The position numbers and the translations under genes are program-made. From Plasmodiophora brassicae (taxonomy: Eukaryota; Endomyxa; Phytomyxea; Plasmodiophorida; Plasmodiophoridae): a DNA stretch of 64,000 bases. The stretch covers positions 620,001 through 684,000 of the forward strand of contig JASFAU010000018.1 in assembly GCA_039704465.1 (NCBI GenBank), written 5' to 3'. Of this stretch, positions 32,482-42,707 are shown in pieces. Below the pieces are notes generated by a model. That model was not told the DNA's origin. It saw only the letters and a program-made list of their open reading frames with translations, and made no database searches. Position 1 is the first letter of the stretch, and each line of letters begins with the position of its first letter.

Positions 32482-33609
32482 ATGAGCAGCAAGAACGATT
32501 TGGCCTGGCCCGAGACCGAGCACTTCGTCGCCGAGGTCTGCCAGCAGCTCGACGTCGCGTTCGCGCTTGGCGGCGCCGCTGCCGCCCAGAATCTGCTGAC
32601 GGACGCGGTCGTCATTGCCGCTGAGAAGATCGACGGGACGAATTTCGGCATTGGCCAGGACGGCGCTCTGTTTGGGCGACGCTTCCGCATTGAACCGCAT
32701 CGGGAAACGTATCAGAAAGTCCCCCTTAACATCGTCTCCGCAATCAACTCCTCCGATGTCTTGGCGCACTTAAGGGACGCCGTCGGGGACGTCGGCGTTC
32801 CCGACCCCATCGATTTCCGACTGTACGGCGAACTCGGGTGCAATCAGATGTATTCGTACAAAGATAAAGGGTTCGTCAATGCCTGGCATTGCTTCGGAGC
32901 CGTGCTGCGACTTGCGAACGCCGACGATCATCAGCAGTGGAAAGACGCTCTTCGTGAGGCACGGTTCTGGTTCCAGGACGCTCCGGGCAGGGCGGACGTG
33001 ATCGTCGTGATATCGTGCCCGGCGTTCGTCGAGGTGCTATCCGCTTGCAACGTGCCGCACGCGCGTATTGCATTCGAAGGGACCCTGATCGACCTTGTCG
33101 CACATCGACGCGACTGGATGATGTCCGGCGACGGGGAAGGGTTGGTCGTATCGCTGCTATGGCCCGGCAGACATTCTGGGCAGGCGCGGATCCTGAAATG
33201 GAAAATGGGCCATGAACCAGCAGCGCCCTCGGCGATATTCGCCCTGCAGACGACAGTCGCGATGCTGGACAGGTACCCGGCGGACGTCAGCCTGTTCCTG
33301 ACCACCCTCCAGGACGTCATGCATAATGGAGCGCCGGACACGGTGACGTACAGCAGGCGAATCCGAAAGGCGAAGTTGGCAAGGGCGAACGAATTCGACA
33401 ATGCGATGGCCAGTGCAGCGACGAAACTCGATAGCCCGGACGCGTATTTCGCGAAGGGTCGCGCTGGGCTGCTGGAATACATCCGCTGCGTTGCCGACGA
33501 GGTGCTGCTGGATCACCCGCATGCCCCTGCAGATAAGGTGCAGTCCTACGTCAGCAAACGGATCGGAAAGCTGTATGGGAAATGGCTCAAAAGCTCGAAC
33601 CAGCAGTAA
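32482..33609 (+). CDS. RNA ligase (Rnl2 / RNA-editing-ligase type)
   Basis: An intronless gene of 375 residues. It has the nucleotidyltransferase signatures in order: motif I EKIDGTNFGIG with Lys49 as the predicted adenylated residue, then GRRFRIEPHRETYQK, motif III FRLYGELGCNQM, motif IV DGEGLVVSLLW, and motif V ARILKWKMGHE. This set is that of ATP-dependent RNA ligases of the T4 Rnl2 and kinetoplastid REL group rather than of DNA ligases or capping enzymes. The C-terminal about 130 residues are helical (ANEFDNAMASAATKLDSPDA). Such enzymes seal nicked or duplex RNA in repair or editing. The role in this organism is not known. An unsplit gene among intron-rich neighbours may reflect transfer or retroposition. 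Confidence 0.85.
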   Translation: MSSKNDLAWPETEHFVAEVCQQLDVAFALGGAAAAQNLLTDAVVIAAEKIDGTNFGIGQDGALFGRRFRIEPHRETYQKVPLNIVSAINSSDVLAHLRDAVGDVGVPDPIDFRLYGELGCNQMYSYKDKGFVNAWHCFGAVLRLANADDHQQWKDALREARFWFQDAPGRADVIVVISCPAFVEVLSACNVPHARIAFEGTLIDLVAHRRDWMMSGDGEGLVVSLLWPGRHSGQARILKWKMGHEPAAPSAIFALQTTVAMLDRYPADVSLFLTTLQDVMHNGAPDTVTYSRRIRKAKLARANEFDNAMASAATKLDSPDAYFAKGRAGLLEYIRCVADEVLLDHPHAPADKVQSYVSKRIGKLYGKWLKSSNQQ

Positions 33610-34089
33610 AATGAAGAATATTCCGCTTTGCCGCATCAGCCCCACGTTAGGGGTTTCGTTTAATGAAACGGGCTAGCCGAAGCGACGCTTGCGACAGGGG
33701 GATCACGGCGGGTGCCAGCGAGGGTTGGCAGCCCCGGGAGGCGGCTGGTGTCGTCGGCGGCAGCAGGCGCGTGCCTTCGCGAGGCGGTGGCCGGCGGTCC
33801 AGATCGACGGCAATGTGCGGGGCGGGGCCGGGTCGGGCGCGGCGGACGAGATCAGCAACAGTATGAACGCGGCCCGAACGAGCCTCAGCAGCAGGACAAT
33901 GCGGCCGTCTCCGTCTTGTTGAACGCTTCCATGTCGCGTTCAGCATCGCGGCACGGAACGTGAATGGCTCGACGGCGCCCCCCGGTGTTGCTGGGGATCG
34001 GCAGGCTGCCCGAGGGTAGAACGCGAGCGCCTGCCGGGGCGGCCGACGCTGGCATCCGAAGGCCGTACGGGACCGAGATCCTCGAGCAA

Positions 34090-34437
34090 GCGTGCGCTCG
34101 TCTACGACAAGTTGCTGGCGCGCGACGTCCCCGCTCACACGTGGCTGTTCGACGGGTGCACGTTCCAGGTGATGCTGGACGGGCAGCTGTCGAGCGCGAT
34201 CGGCGCCTTCCAGGGCGCCGTGCTGTCCCCGTTCCTGTTCAACATCCACATCGATGACCTGCCGGATGGGCTGTACCGCGTCTTCTGCCACGTTTCACGC
34301 TCGTTGTACGCGTTGTCGGACGACATCGCGCAGCGGATCGATGCTGGACCTCTGCGAGGAGTACGCCTGGCAGCACCGGTTCGTATTCAACGCGAGGAAG
34401 TCACAGGTGACGAGGGACCCGGCGTGCCGCGGTGCGA
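34090..34437 (+). pseudogene. Inverted duplicate fragment of the RT domain
   Basis: On the plus strand: LVYDKLLARDVPAHTWLFDG, AFQGAVLSPFLFNIHIDDLP, CEEYAWQHRFVFNARKSQVT. This repeats the adjacent minus-strand RT from the palm to just before its IKFLG block and meets it tail to tail near 34437. Confidence 0.8.
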
Positions 34438-35530
34438 CCACTGCCGCGCATCACCATGCCCAGGAACTTGATCGGAGACGCCAGGTCGGCCTCGTCCGGG
34501 ATCTCGTCCCCATTGATAGTAAACGTCGCGCCTCGGCGCGCCGGGTCCCGCGTTACATGTGACTTTCGCGCGTTGAACTGGAACCGATGCCGGCAGGCGT
34601 ACTCCTCGCAGGATTCCAGCATCCGCTGCGCGACGTCATCCAACGTCAACGCGTACAGCGACGCGCGTGTCGTCGGCGAACATCTGGGCAGGGATCGGCT
34701 GGCCGTACAGCGAGGGTGCAGCGCGTCCGAAGACGCGGCACAGCCCGGCCGGGAGGTCGTCGATATGGATGTTGAACAGGAACGGGGACAGCACGGCGCC
34801 CTGGAAGACGCCGACCAGCACGTCGATCGCGCTCGACAGCTGCCCGTCCAGCATCACCAGTAACGTGCATCCGTCGAACAGCGACTGGACGACGGCGACA
34901 ACGTGAGCGGGGACGTCGCGCGCCAGCAACTTCTCGTAGATGAGCACGCGCTCGGTCGTGCCGAACGCCTTCTGAATGTCCAGGAGGATCGTCGTGACCG
35001 TTTGCTTCAGCCGCCGGTACTTGTCGATCAGCTCGCTGGCGACCGGCCAGATCGCCTCCGGACAACGGAGGCCGTCCTGGAACCCGAACTGGAGGCGGTG
35101 CACGCGGAGCCAGCCGCACGACTGCATCAGCCAGACCAGGCAGCGCTCGTACGTCTTCAGCAGGTACGACTGGAGCGCAAAGCCCCGCCAGTTGCCGGGT
35201 CAATGGCATTGCAGTCCTTCTTCAGCGACGGCTTCATGAACGCTGATTTCCACGCCGTCGGAACGAGCTGACGCGTGTAGAAGACGACGAACATGGCCGT
35301 GATCGAGTGCGAGGCAGAGTCCGTGTCGCCTCTGAACACGACGAGCAGCAGGTTGTCCGGGCCGATGCCCTTCATCCATTCCTGCCGTCCGATCGCGCTC
35401 GCGAGGCGTCGGAGCTGAATGCGCTGGCCTCCTCTGGGTCCAGGTCGACGGGATGACACGGTCGGCGGTACTCGACTCGATCAGGAGCGTCGGCGTCGTG
35501 GTCGAACACGTCACGGTACTTGTCAGCAAA
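34400..35530 (-). pseudogene. Reverse transcriptase domain (non-LTR type)
   Basis: Conceptual translation in shifting minus frames gives the RT blocks in order: PTAWKSAFMKPSLKKDCNAI, then VTTILLDIQKAFGTTERVL (palm Asp), VFQGAVLSPFLFNIHIDDLP, AQMFADDTRVAVRVD (FADD catalytic pair), and FQFNARKSHVTRDPA, with IKFLGMVM at the thumb side. These match non-LTR RTs. Several frame changes are needed, so it is not functional. Confidence 0.85.
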
Positions 35531-36502
35531 CTGCCCGAGCGACGGCCGCACCCCGGCCGCCTGGGCGAACAGGCGGCGCATCTTGGAGAGGAAGTAGCCC
35601 AGATCGACCGTCTGCATGGCGCGCCAGTCGACCGGCATGACCCGCGAGTGGCCTGGCCGGGACTGGTCGCGCCACCAGCAGGCCCGCCGCTCGCCCGTCG
35701 TCCGGATCACGACCATCGAGTAGTCATGCAACGCAACGTTGGCGCCCTGCATGACCTGGCGGTCGCCATTGACCAGGTCGTCGGCGTCGGCGGCCGCCTG
35801 TCGCCACATGCTGAGCAAATGGTTGTAGCAGGGGTGGAGCAGCTCGGACAGTAGGGGACCCGTCCCCGCGTTGGCAAACAGCCGGCGAGCCCACGACCAG
35901 CGCTTGGGGTCGGACAGATCCGATCAGCAGAAGGCGGTGGCCGGTCGGATGGGGCGGGTCCGTGATTGTCAACGTGGCGCCGACGCCAGCGAAGACGAGC
36001 GAGAAATCGACAATCGACCATCCGATTCGCACGTCGAGGCACGTGTACGGCGTCGGGTCATAGCTCAGATCGGCGTTCAGCAGCTGCAGGGCGCTCGCGC
36101 CGGCAAAGTCATGGACGACGACATCCCCGGGGCGTCAGTGTGGGGCACGAGGCGGGCCGCGGGCGACAAGTGGGCGGCCGCGCACTGCGCTGCGGTGTCC
36201 GCCACGGCGTCCGTGTGGCGGTCGGGGGAGGGGGGGGGGGGGGGACGGCGACGACCGATGTCGAGGACGCAGAATTCGTCGACAACCGGCGCCCCGATGT
36301 GCGGCCAGCCTTCAGCAGGCTCGGCGACCGCCGCCCAGCCGCTGGCGAGCTCGCCTCCGGCGTCGGTGTCTCTGACGCGGGACCCGCGGGCGGATCTCGA
36401 TCGGCCGGCGTCGCCCGGGTCATGGGATGCCCGGCACCGCTCCATCCGCGACGCGTCGACCAACACAGAATCAACCGAATGACTGGTTAGGTCTTTAGGC
36501 CA

Positions 36503-37960
36503 TTCTCGTTTATTTGCCGTTGTTCAGGCGGCGAATGAATGCTAGGCGACGCCCGGCGTCGTCTGTAGACGTGGCCGGGTCGACAGCGATGGCCAGTCGC
36601 CCGAGCAGCTGATGAAGGTACGCACTGCGCCGCTCAGCCAGATATGGCGAGCGGCGGCAGTGCGGCGCCCGGTTCGCGCTGCGGGCGCCGCAGCGCTGGC
36701 TTAGATTGGAATGGGATAGGTGTCGTGCTGCGTCGGGTCGGGGGCGCCGTCAGCCATTCTGATTGTTTATAAACGAATATACAAACAGGCGTGCGACGCC
36801 CGACGTCGCTTGTGAGCGATGCCGGGTCGACAGGCGATGCCGATCGCCAAGAGCAGGTAGTGATGGTACGCACTGCGCCGGCGTACCGTCATCGTGCTCC
36901 GGCGACAGGTCATCGCCTGACGACCCGGCATTGCACACCAGCTACGTCGGGCGACGTCTAGCTTGTTTATCTTCACGAATATTCGCAGAGAATTGCATAA
37001 ACTCCTGCGGCGCCGGGCATCACGCCCGAACGTCGCGCCGCCGGCGTCGCCCTCTGCCGATATAAATCCGCCTGCGGGTTTAATGAAACGAGCTAGCCGA
37101 AGCGGCGCTTGCGACTGCGGGATCACGGCGGGTGCAAGCGTGGGCTGGCGGCCCCGGGCGGCGGATGGTGCTGCGCGTCGCCATGATCGTCGGCGGGCGC
37201 GTGCCTGTGCGAGGCGGTGGCCCGGCGGTCCAGATCGTCGGCAATGTGAGGGCGGGGTCGGCCGTGACGCACGAGATCAGTAACAGTACGAACACGGTCT
37301 GCACGAGCTTCAGCAGCAGGACAACGCGGCGGTCTCCGTCTTGTCGAACGCGAACGGGCTCGACGACAGCTTCGGCAGCGGCGGCCTCGTTGTCTGTCCG
37401 GCTCATTCTGCAAATCGGGCTCGATGAACGCGATGCAGTCTGGGCCGACCAACTACGCGACGCCCTGGGCCGAGATCGATAGCGGCGCCCCGTGTAGGCA
37501 CTTGGCGACCGTTGCCCGGATCGCCGTACCCAACACGTGCATCCACCGACGCGGGCGATCGGACAACCGAAAGGTCGGGTCCCGCCAGGTCGATGCGCAA
37601 GGCGCGGCGGCTAGCGCTGGCAGCGCCGCACGCGATGTCACCATATTGGCGCAGACGAGCGTCCCAGACTTCAGCGATCGTATCCAGCAGCCGGGCGGTA
37701 ATGAAAGCCGCTTCGGCAAATAGGAACGGCCCACGTTCACGTGCAGCGTCGACATGCGCACGCCATCAACGTATTCCATTATTGCGATCAGGAGCAACGC
37801 GATGTGGGCCCTGGGACGGCAGCTATTGCTATTGCATGATCGGAGCGTATATGCCAACGGAGAATGTATGCCATGGCTGTCTGCAAATGACGCTTCCGCC
37901 GATCGGCGTCCTACAACTGTGACGGCGCCCCCGGTCCCCGCGTACTACAGTACGGCCAGT
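36503..37960 (-). mobile_element. Non-LTR retroelement copy 2, 3' part
   Basis: The minus-strand 3' end at about 36503 has GGCAAATAAACGAGAA, including an AATAAA polyadenylation-type signal. Two diverged versions of the 3' UTR follow (36503-36760 and about 36770-37060). The coding end reads IAFIEPDLQNEPD, then a hydrophobic segment LLLKLVQTVFVLLLISCVTA and DPALTLPTIWTAG. It lacks the RT. The same end-domain occurs in copies 3, 4 and 5. Confidence 0.7.
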
Positions 37961-38215
37961 TCCTGAACGTGTAGCCCGCGCCGCGTCACGCCGTGGATAA
38001 AGGCCCCTGAACGTGCACGCGTGTCCAGTCGAGTAAATCCGGGCCCGACAGGGGGCTCCAGGCGAGCAAGTCCGGGGCACTCCGGGCCCGTGGGGGCTCC
38101 ATTCCAGATCGTGGCTGTCCGTCGCTGGCGTTGTCGCCTCGTCGCGTGTAGATACACCACCCACAGGTAGCCACCTCGGGCTGGCGTCTCCACACAAGGC
38201 CAGATTACCATGTTC

Positions 38216-38290
38216 CAACAGCAGAGGAGCAGGTCGCCCGGACCATTGTGACGTAGTAGATGGTCTGGCCGACCTGCTCCTCTGCTGTTG
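38216..38290. repeat. Hairpin with perfect 21-nt arms
   Basis: CAACAGCAGAGGAGCAGGTC plus G (38216-38236) is exactly complementary in reverse to 38270-38290. The stem extends ten more positions (38237-38246 with 38260-38269) with one mismatch and one G-U type pair, leaving a 13-nt loop. It sits beside CAG-rich sequence that on the minus strand could encode a Gln-rich coiled coil (ENEELRQVVRRQQEQIAQQQ). Confidence 0.95.
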
Positions 38291-38500
38291 TCGCTGGGCG
38301 ATCTGCTGTTGCTGCTGGGCGATCTGCTCTTGTTGGCGGCGCACAACCTGCCTAAGCTCTTCGTTCTCTCGCCGCAGATCTGTGCAATGCGATGTGGACG
38401 TCAGTCCTGCTTTCAGCGGGGCACATCTGCATGGGGATAAGCAGCATGCCAAGCATGCATGCAGCCGAACCATTGTGTACGATAGAACCGATCAAGCAGT

Positions 38501-38798
38501 ATCTAACATCACTCTTGCGGCTGTACGCCGTAACGGCGCTTGATCAACGCCCGTCAGATCGAGGCGAGATACGCTTTCCGGACGATGCGACATACTTTGC
38601 TGCTATGATTTCCATATAGCCGAGACTCGACGACGTCGGGCATCCTCCACGCGCGCGCATGGGACCCATGACACGGCTGCTTACCGCGTTGGCGACGTGG
38701 CAAGTATGTCGCATCGTCCGGAAAGCGTATTTCGCCTCGATCGGACGGGCGTTGATCAAGCGCCGTTACGGCGTACAGCCGCAAGAGTGATTTTAGAT
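38501..38798. repeat. 97-bp inverted repeat (foldback)
   Basis: Arms 38501-38597 and 38702-38798 are reverse complements with three differences over 97 bp; the spacer is 104 bp. No gene is seen inside. The arms begin and end in ATCTAA/TTAGAT. It could be a foldback transposon remnant or a source of long dsRNA. Confidence 0.95.
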
Positions 38799-39808
38799 AA
38801 GCTAGCCGCAAGAAGCAGACGGTACGTGATGTTAGATAATAGGCTGCCGTGTGGACTTAGTTATATCGACCCTTCGTGATACGTTTGCCTGGATCTATAC
38901 AGACCGAACCACTTATACAGACCGAATCACGCAGGGTCCTGCCGACCATATGGTTCAAGTGGAAGCCGCTAGACGTCACTACCACACGCAATGGACTCGA
39001 ACGAACCGGCAGACTGTTGGGTCCAGGTTGGGAGATTGTGACTCTGACTTCCATTTTGTGGAACAGTACAACGCGACATGACCCGATTATCTTGCTGTCG
39101 AGGACCGGCTGGGCATGGCAGGGCTGTCAGTGCATGGGTGAACAACGCCCTTGCTGTTCCTGTCAATTTTCTAATAAATGGATGGTGGTAGGCTGGAGAT
39201 ACAGCTGCTGATTACTTTCGTGGCGCGCCCTACCCCGCTCTTTGGCCCTCGCCTACGCCAATGTGAAATGCAACCTCATCCTATAGGCGGAACAACAGGC
39301 CAATCACAACAACAACGTTAAGGCGCGCGGCTGCTGCGTCCGAGATCGCTCGCGTCCACTAATTCGAAATGCAAGCAGTGGGACGCTGGGACAGGAGAAC
39401 AGCGTAACGACCGCGATGCAGCGCGAGCTGATAATGGCCCCGTCTTGGATCAACACGATGTGTCGTCAGCTGATACAATACCTCGACCTACTTGTACGGC
39501 GCCACACAACTGTCAAGCAGTACTCTGGCTCTAACCACCATTACCAAGACACCCAATCAGAGGAACTAGAGCGGGCGCCATAGTATTATTACGGTAGACG
39601 TCGGTCCGTCGGTACCCTTCGGAGGGGATATGATGCTTTTGAGGTCGTGCCGAGCGGCCCATCGCATCCAGAATTGGCAATTCGTCTATCGTTGCGTCAA
39701 GACGATCATATCTGTGCAGGCAATCGCGAATCTTCGTCGTTTGGCCAGTGGTGCACACGGCCATCGCTCGGAAACATGCATGATGCCCTCTTTTCCTTGA
39801 TCGCACGT
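38799..39808. other. Intergenic region
   Basis: About 1 kb without supported genes. A short direct repeat (TATACAGACCGAA, twice) lies near 38897-38925. Confidence 0.4.
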
Positions 39809-40341
39809 TTAATCTCGTCGAATAGCCAGGCCTATGATCAGCAAGTGTGACCGTCGACCGCGCAGTAACTTCAAATCGACGATTACCATGTCGGACGGCT
39901 GACTGCATGGCGTCGTTTGGGTAGACGCGCGAGACAGTGCATCGGTAACCTCAGGGCAAAGGTTTGTCAACGCATCGAGGACAGCGGCACGTTTCGCTTC
40001 CGACGGATGCACTGTTGACGATCCTCGGCCGACAACCGTACAATTGGACGATACCGTAGCCGTAAACGAACCATCGGGTTGACGCTGTGAATCGACGATC
40101 GGTGCTGAGTTGTGAACCCGTTTCAAGAAAGAATGCAGCAGATTGCCAGTAGAAACGGAAGTGCCCTCCGCAAGCACTATCGTACAGTAAGTAAAGGTAC
40201 ACCAAAAGACAATCCTGCGGACCTCCCACCTTGCTTGACAAGGCTGTCCACAACAGTTTCGCGGCTCTGCGGTCCGACGCCCTTCCTCGGGCGCTTCCGT
40301 AGGCGACGTGGTACGGCACCGGTGTCGACAGGGGCACCCAT
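39809..40341 (-). CDS. Small protein with one dsRNA-binding domain
   Basis: Two exons. The ATG at 40341 gives a basic N-terminus (MGAPVDTGAVPRRLRKRPRK), and a short intron joins SLVKQ to VLAEGTSVSTGNLLHSFLKR. The domain continues VHNSAPIVDSQRQPDGSFTA, TVSSNCTVVGRGSSTVHPSE, AKRAAVLDALTNLCPEV. The pattern (beta strands, a glycine-rich turn, then a helix with AKRAAVLDAL) fits a double-stranded RNA-binding domain, though the usual KK pair is S-E-A-K-R. It may bind dsRNA or a partner dsRBD protein. Upstream in-frame sequence could add residues. Confidence 0.6.
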
Positions 40342-40686
40342 CAGTCGACGCTCCCGACAACTTTGTCGTTACGGACTCCGTCGCGGACACCGTGCGGGCT
40401 GTTTTTATCTGGCTGGCCTCGGCCACTGCCGCCGAGACGGTTTGCTTTTCAGGTCCTCCGCCCGATGCCTGTTGTTCCTCTTTAACCTGGTCTACGTCAG
40501 ATTATGTAGCCGGTCTCCCCCTCGGTTTGATTCCGTGTTGTGATGCGTCGCGATGTTGGACGTCGTCTGGGCTTCGATGTAGGACCTACCAAGCGAGGCT
40601 GAAGGCCCTAATGCTGAAGGTCACACCGTTCATACGAATTTGTGCGACAAAGACCTTTCTGGGTTGAGTTTTATGCAGTATGTTGA
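40342..40686. other. Short intergenic region
   Basis: About 345 bp between two minus-strand genes. A potential extra 5' exon of the dsRBD gene could lie here (MNGVTFSIRAFSLAW), but it does not splice cleanly. Confidence 0.3.
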
Positions 40687-42283
40687 CTACAGCAAGTTCT
40701 CCGAACTGAGCAGTAAACGCAATATTATGTCCCTCAGCGAATCGAACACTTTCTTGACGTTGCCTCTGTCGATGGCCGTTGTCCAGTGCGGGTAGATTCG
40801 CTTGTTCGCGCTGATCTCCTTGAACGCGTCGCTCGCCTTCCGCGTGAACAGGTCGACAATGTACAGCGACACTGATTTCGGTGACCCGTCCCCTGTGTAG
40901 TCTTTGATGAAGTTCCCAAAGGGAACGACCGGCAATTTCTTCAAGAACAGGTCGGTCTTATTGAAGAAAACTGACGACACGCATTAGTAAAATAGCACAG
41001 CCAGGTCGCAGGCTCCTATGTGCAGACCATACCGATCATGCCACTGTTCTTCACAGCTTCGTTCCTGCAGACGTCCACGAAGACACCCAAGGATTCGTCC
41101 AGGCGGTTTGTGACATTATCCTGATAACGCAGTGATGTTAGGGGCGTTTCAACGAAGCTCGATACCTTGCGCACCTCAAGGCAGGTCTGGTCGTATTCGG
41201 ACGTGGCAACAACGAAAAGAATGGCAGTCACGCCTGAGAACTGCATAATCCTATTAGGGCGGATGAGACTGTGCACATTAGGTGTTTCGCGAAGGGGCCC
41301 GCCAAACCATTTTCTTCTCTCGCTGCGTTGACCGCCAACATCGACGATGCGAAAGACGTTGTCCCACAGCACAATCTTCTGATCGCAAACGCCTGCGAGA
41401 AACATGAGCGTTCCTGTTTCAGGTGAAGCGGTCCACTACCTGTGGTCCGCACACGAAACGTGACAAGGTCCTGATCGTCAGGCATCCAGCCGGCTTTGGC
41501 GATCTCATGGACCTTGCCGAAGAAATAGGCGGCGTGCTCGCCAAGGTGGAATAAGCGCTTCAGTTCATAAACCTGTGATCGACTCAGGCGTTGACATAAC
41601 AAGGTATCTGCGCCCCGCAATGGAGAACCTGCTGGATGCTGGAATCGGTCCAGACCATGGCAATGAGCCCGGCCATCTCAGTGGTCAGATCGCAATTCGG
41701 GCAACCTGGGCCAAATTCGACTTGATTCGCCATCGTTGCGGACGAGACAGGATGGGTGCCTTACCTGCACGCGCGTAGTCCGATATCGTCTGCATCGCTT
41801 CCATCGTCGAACTTGGTAGCACTGGCGGTCCGCCTTGCAGCGCGGCAACGACTTCCGGCCGATCCAGTGCCACGATCAGCGCGTGTATATCATGGATGAT
41901 CATTTGTCTGATAGGTTGCTGGAACCTATTCGAGGTTCCGTCATCGCGGGCACAACACTGTGTCACGGCGCGTACTGTTCGCGTTCTTGAGGGGTATATC
42001 CACCGCCATGCACTGACAGACACTCGTCAGAAGCGGGCAGAAACGAGCACCCTCACCAATTGCCAACATAGACGCAGCTGACGGAAGAAGGTGGATTTGC
42101 CACTTTCACCGGACCCTGTAGGCATGTGTGTGTTGGACGTCAGGGCATTGCGGGCAGATTCGATCGAGTACCCAGGAACAGGACGACCGGAACAGACGCG
42201 GCGGCGGCTTCCACGGTGATCTTCTTCGTGATCGCCCTGTCCCCTACGACCTCGGGCGAGGCCATGCATGGCAGACAGGTCAT
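40687..42283 (-). CDS. Heterotrimeric G-protein alpha subunit
   Basis: A GTP-binding transducer for membrane receptors. Start at 42283: MTCLPCMASPEVVGDRAITK, with Cys residues near the N-terminus for palmitoylation. Splicing gives the P-loop FLGSGESGKSTFFRQLRLLH then GGGYTPQEREQF, the helical domain (TDSSIQQVYELKRLFHLGEH, AAYFFGKVHEI), switch I with the arginine in VRTTG, switch II FRIVDVGGQRSERRKW, VTAILFVVATSEYDQT, the guanine-specificity motif VFFNKTDLFLKKL and the C-terminal helix VFDSLRDIILRLLL. About nine introns of 44-65 bp. The usual TCAT loop reads TTAI, and residue two is Thr instead of Gly, so N-myristoylation is not expected. Confidence 0.93.
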
Positions 42284-42707
42284 CGGTGGTCGCCGGCCCT
42301 GTCCACGCCCGCCGTCACCCCGCCTACCGACACCTGTGATAGCAGACCGAGCCCGACTGTCGGCAGGCGGTCACAAGTCACACAGCACGTGCGGGCGACC
42401 TCGCGTCCTCTCCCAGTCGGAAGATACGCTCTGCTGCGACGACGACGACCTACCGACGACCATGAACGGCGACGCCCTCACAGAACGCAACCGAAACGTA
42501 CCAGGAACCAGGCCACGTGCAACGACTGCATCAGGGGCCAACTGGTCCGTTTCATAAAACGAGTACCTACCTAAAGTACGACCTTTTTTTGGAGGTTCCA
42601 AAAATAGTTCGACCCACCCGTTGATTGTTCGAAACCGAAACGGAGTCGGTCGATTCCAGGACAGGGTTGGCCATCGGGTTCGTCGCGGCAGACGACCGAG
42701 CGGGACC
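42284..42707. promoter_or_regulatory. Divergent promoter region
   Basis: This 424-bp gap lies between the divergent G-alpha and NAP1 genes. No repeat is seen. A T-run precedes the NAP1 start by about 120 bp. Confidence 0.35.

Larger units (their letters stand above)
33620..36500 (-). mobile_element. Non-LTR retroelement copy 1, rearranged
   Basis: Read on the minus strand: a 5' leader from about 36480, a degenerate N-terminal region (35372-36042), reverse transcriptase (35530-34437), then an inverted RT fragment (33960-34437) and a 3' coding end (33660-33960) related to the other copies in this window. Frameshifts and stops show it is dead. A G-run (36227-36244) lies in the leader. The absence of LTRs, integrase and protease, and the RT type, point to a LINE-like element. 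Confidence 0.75.
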
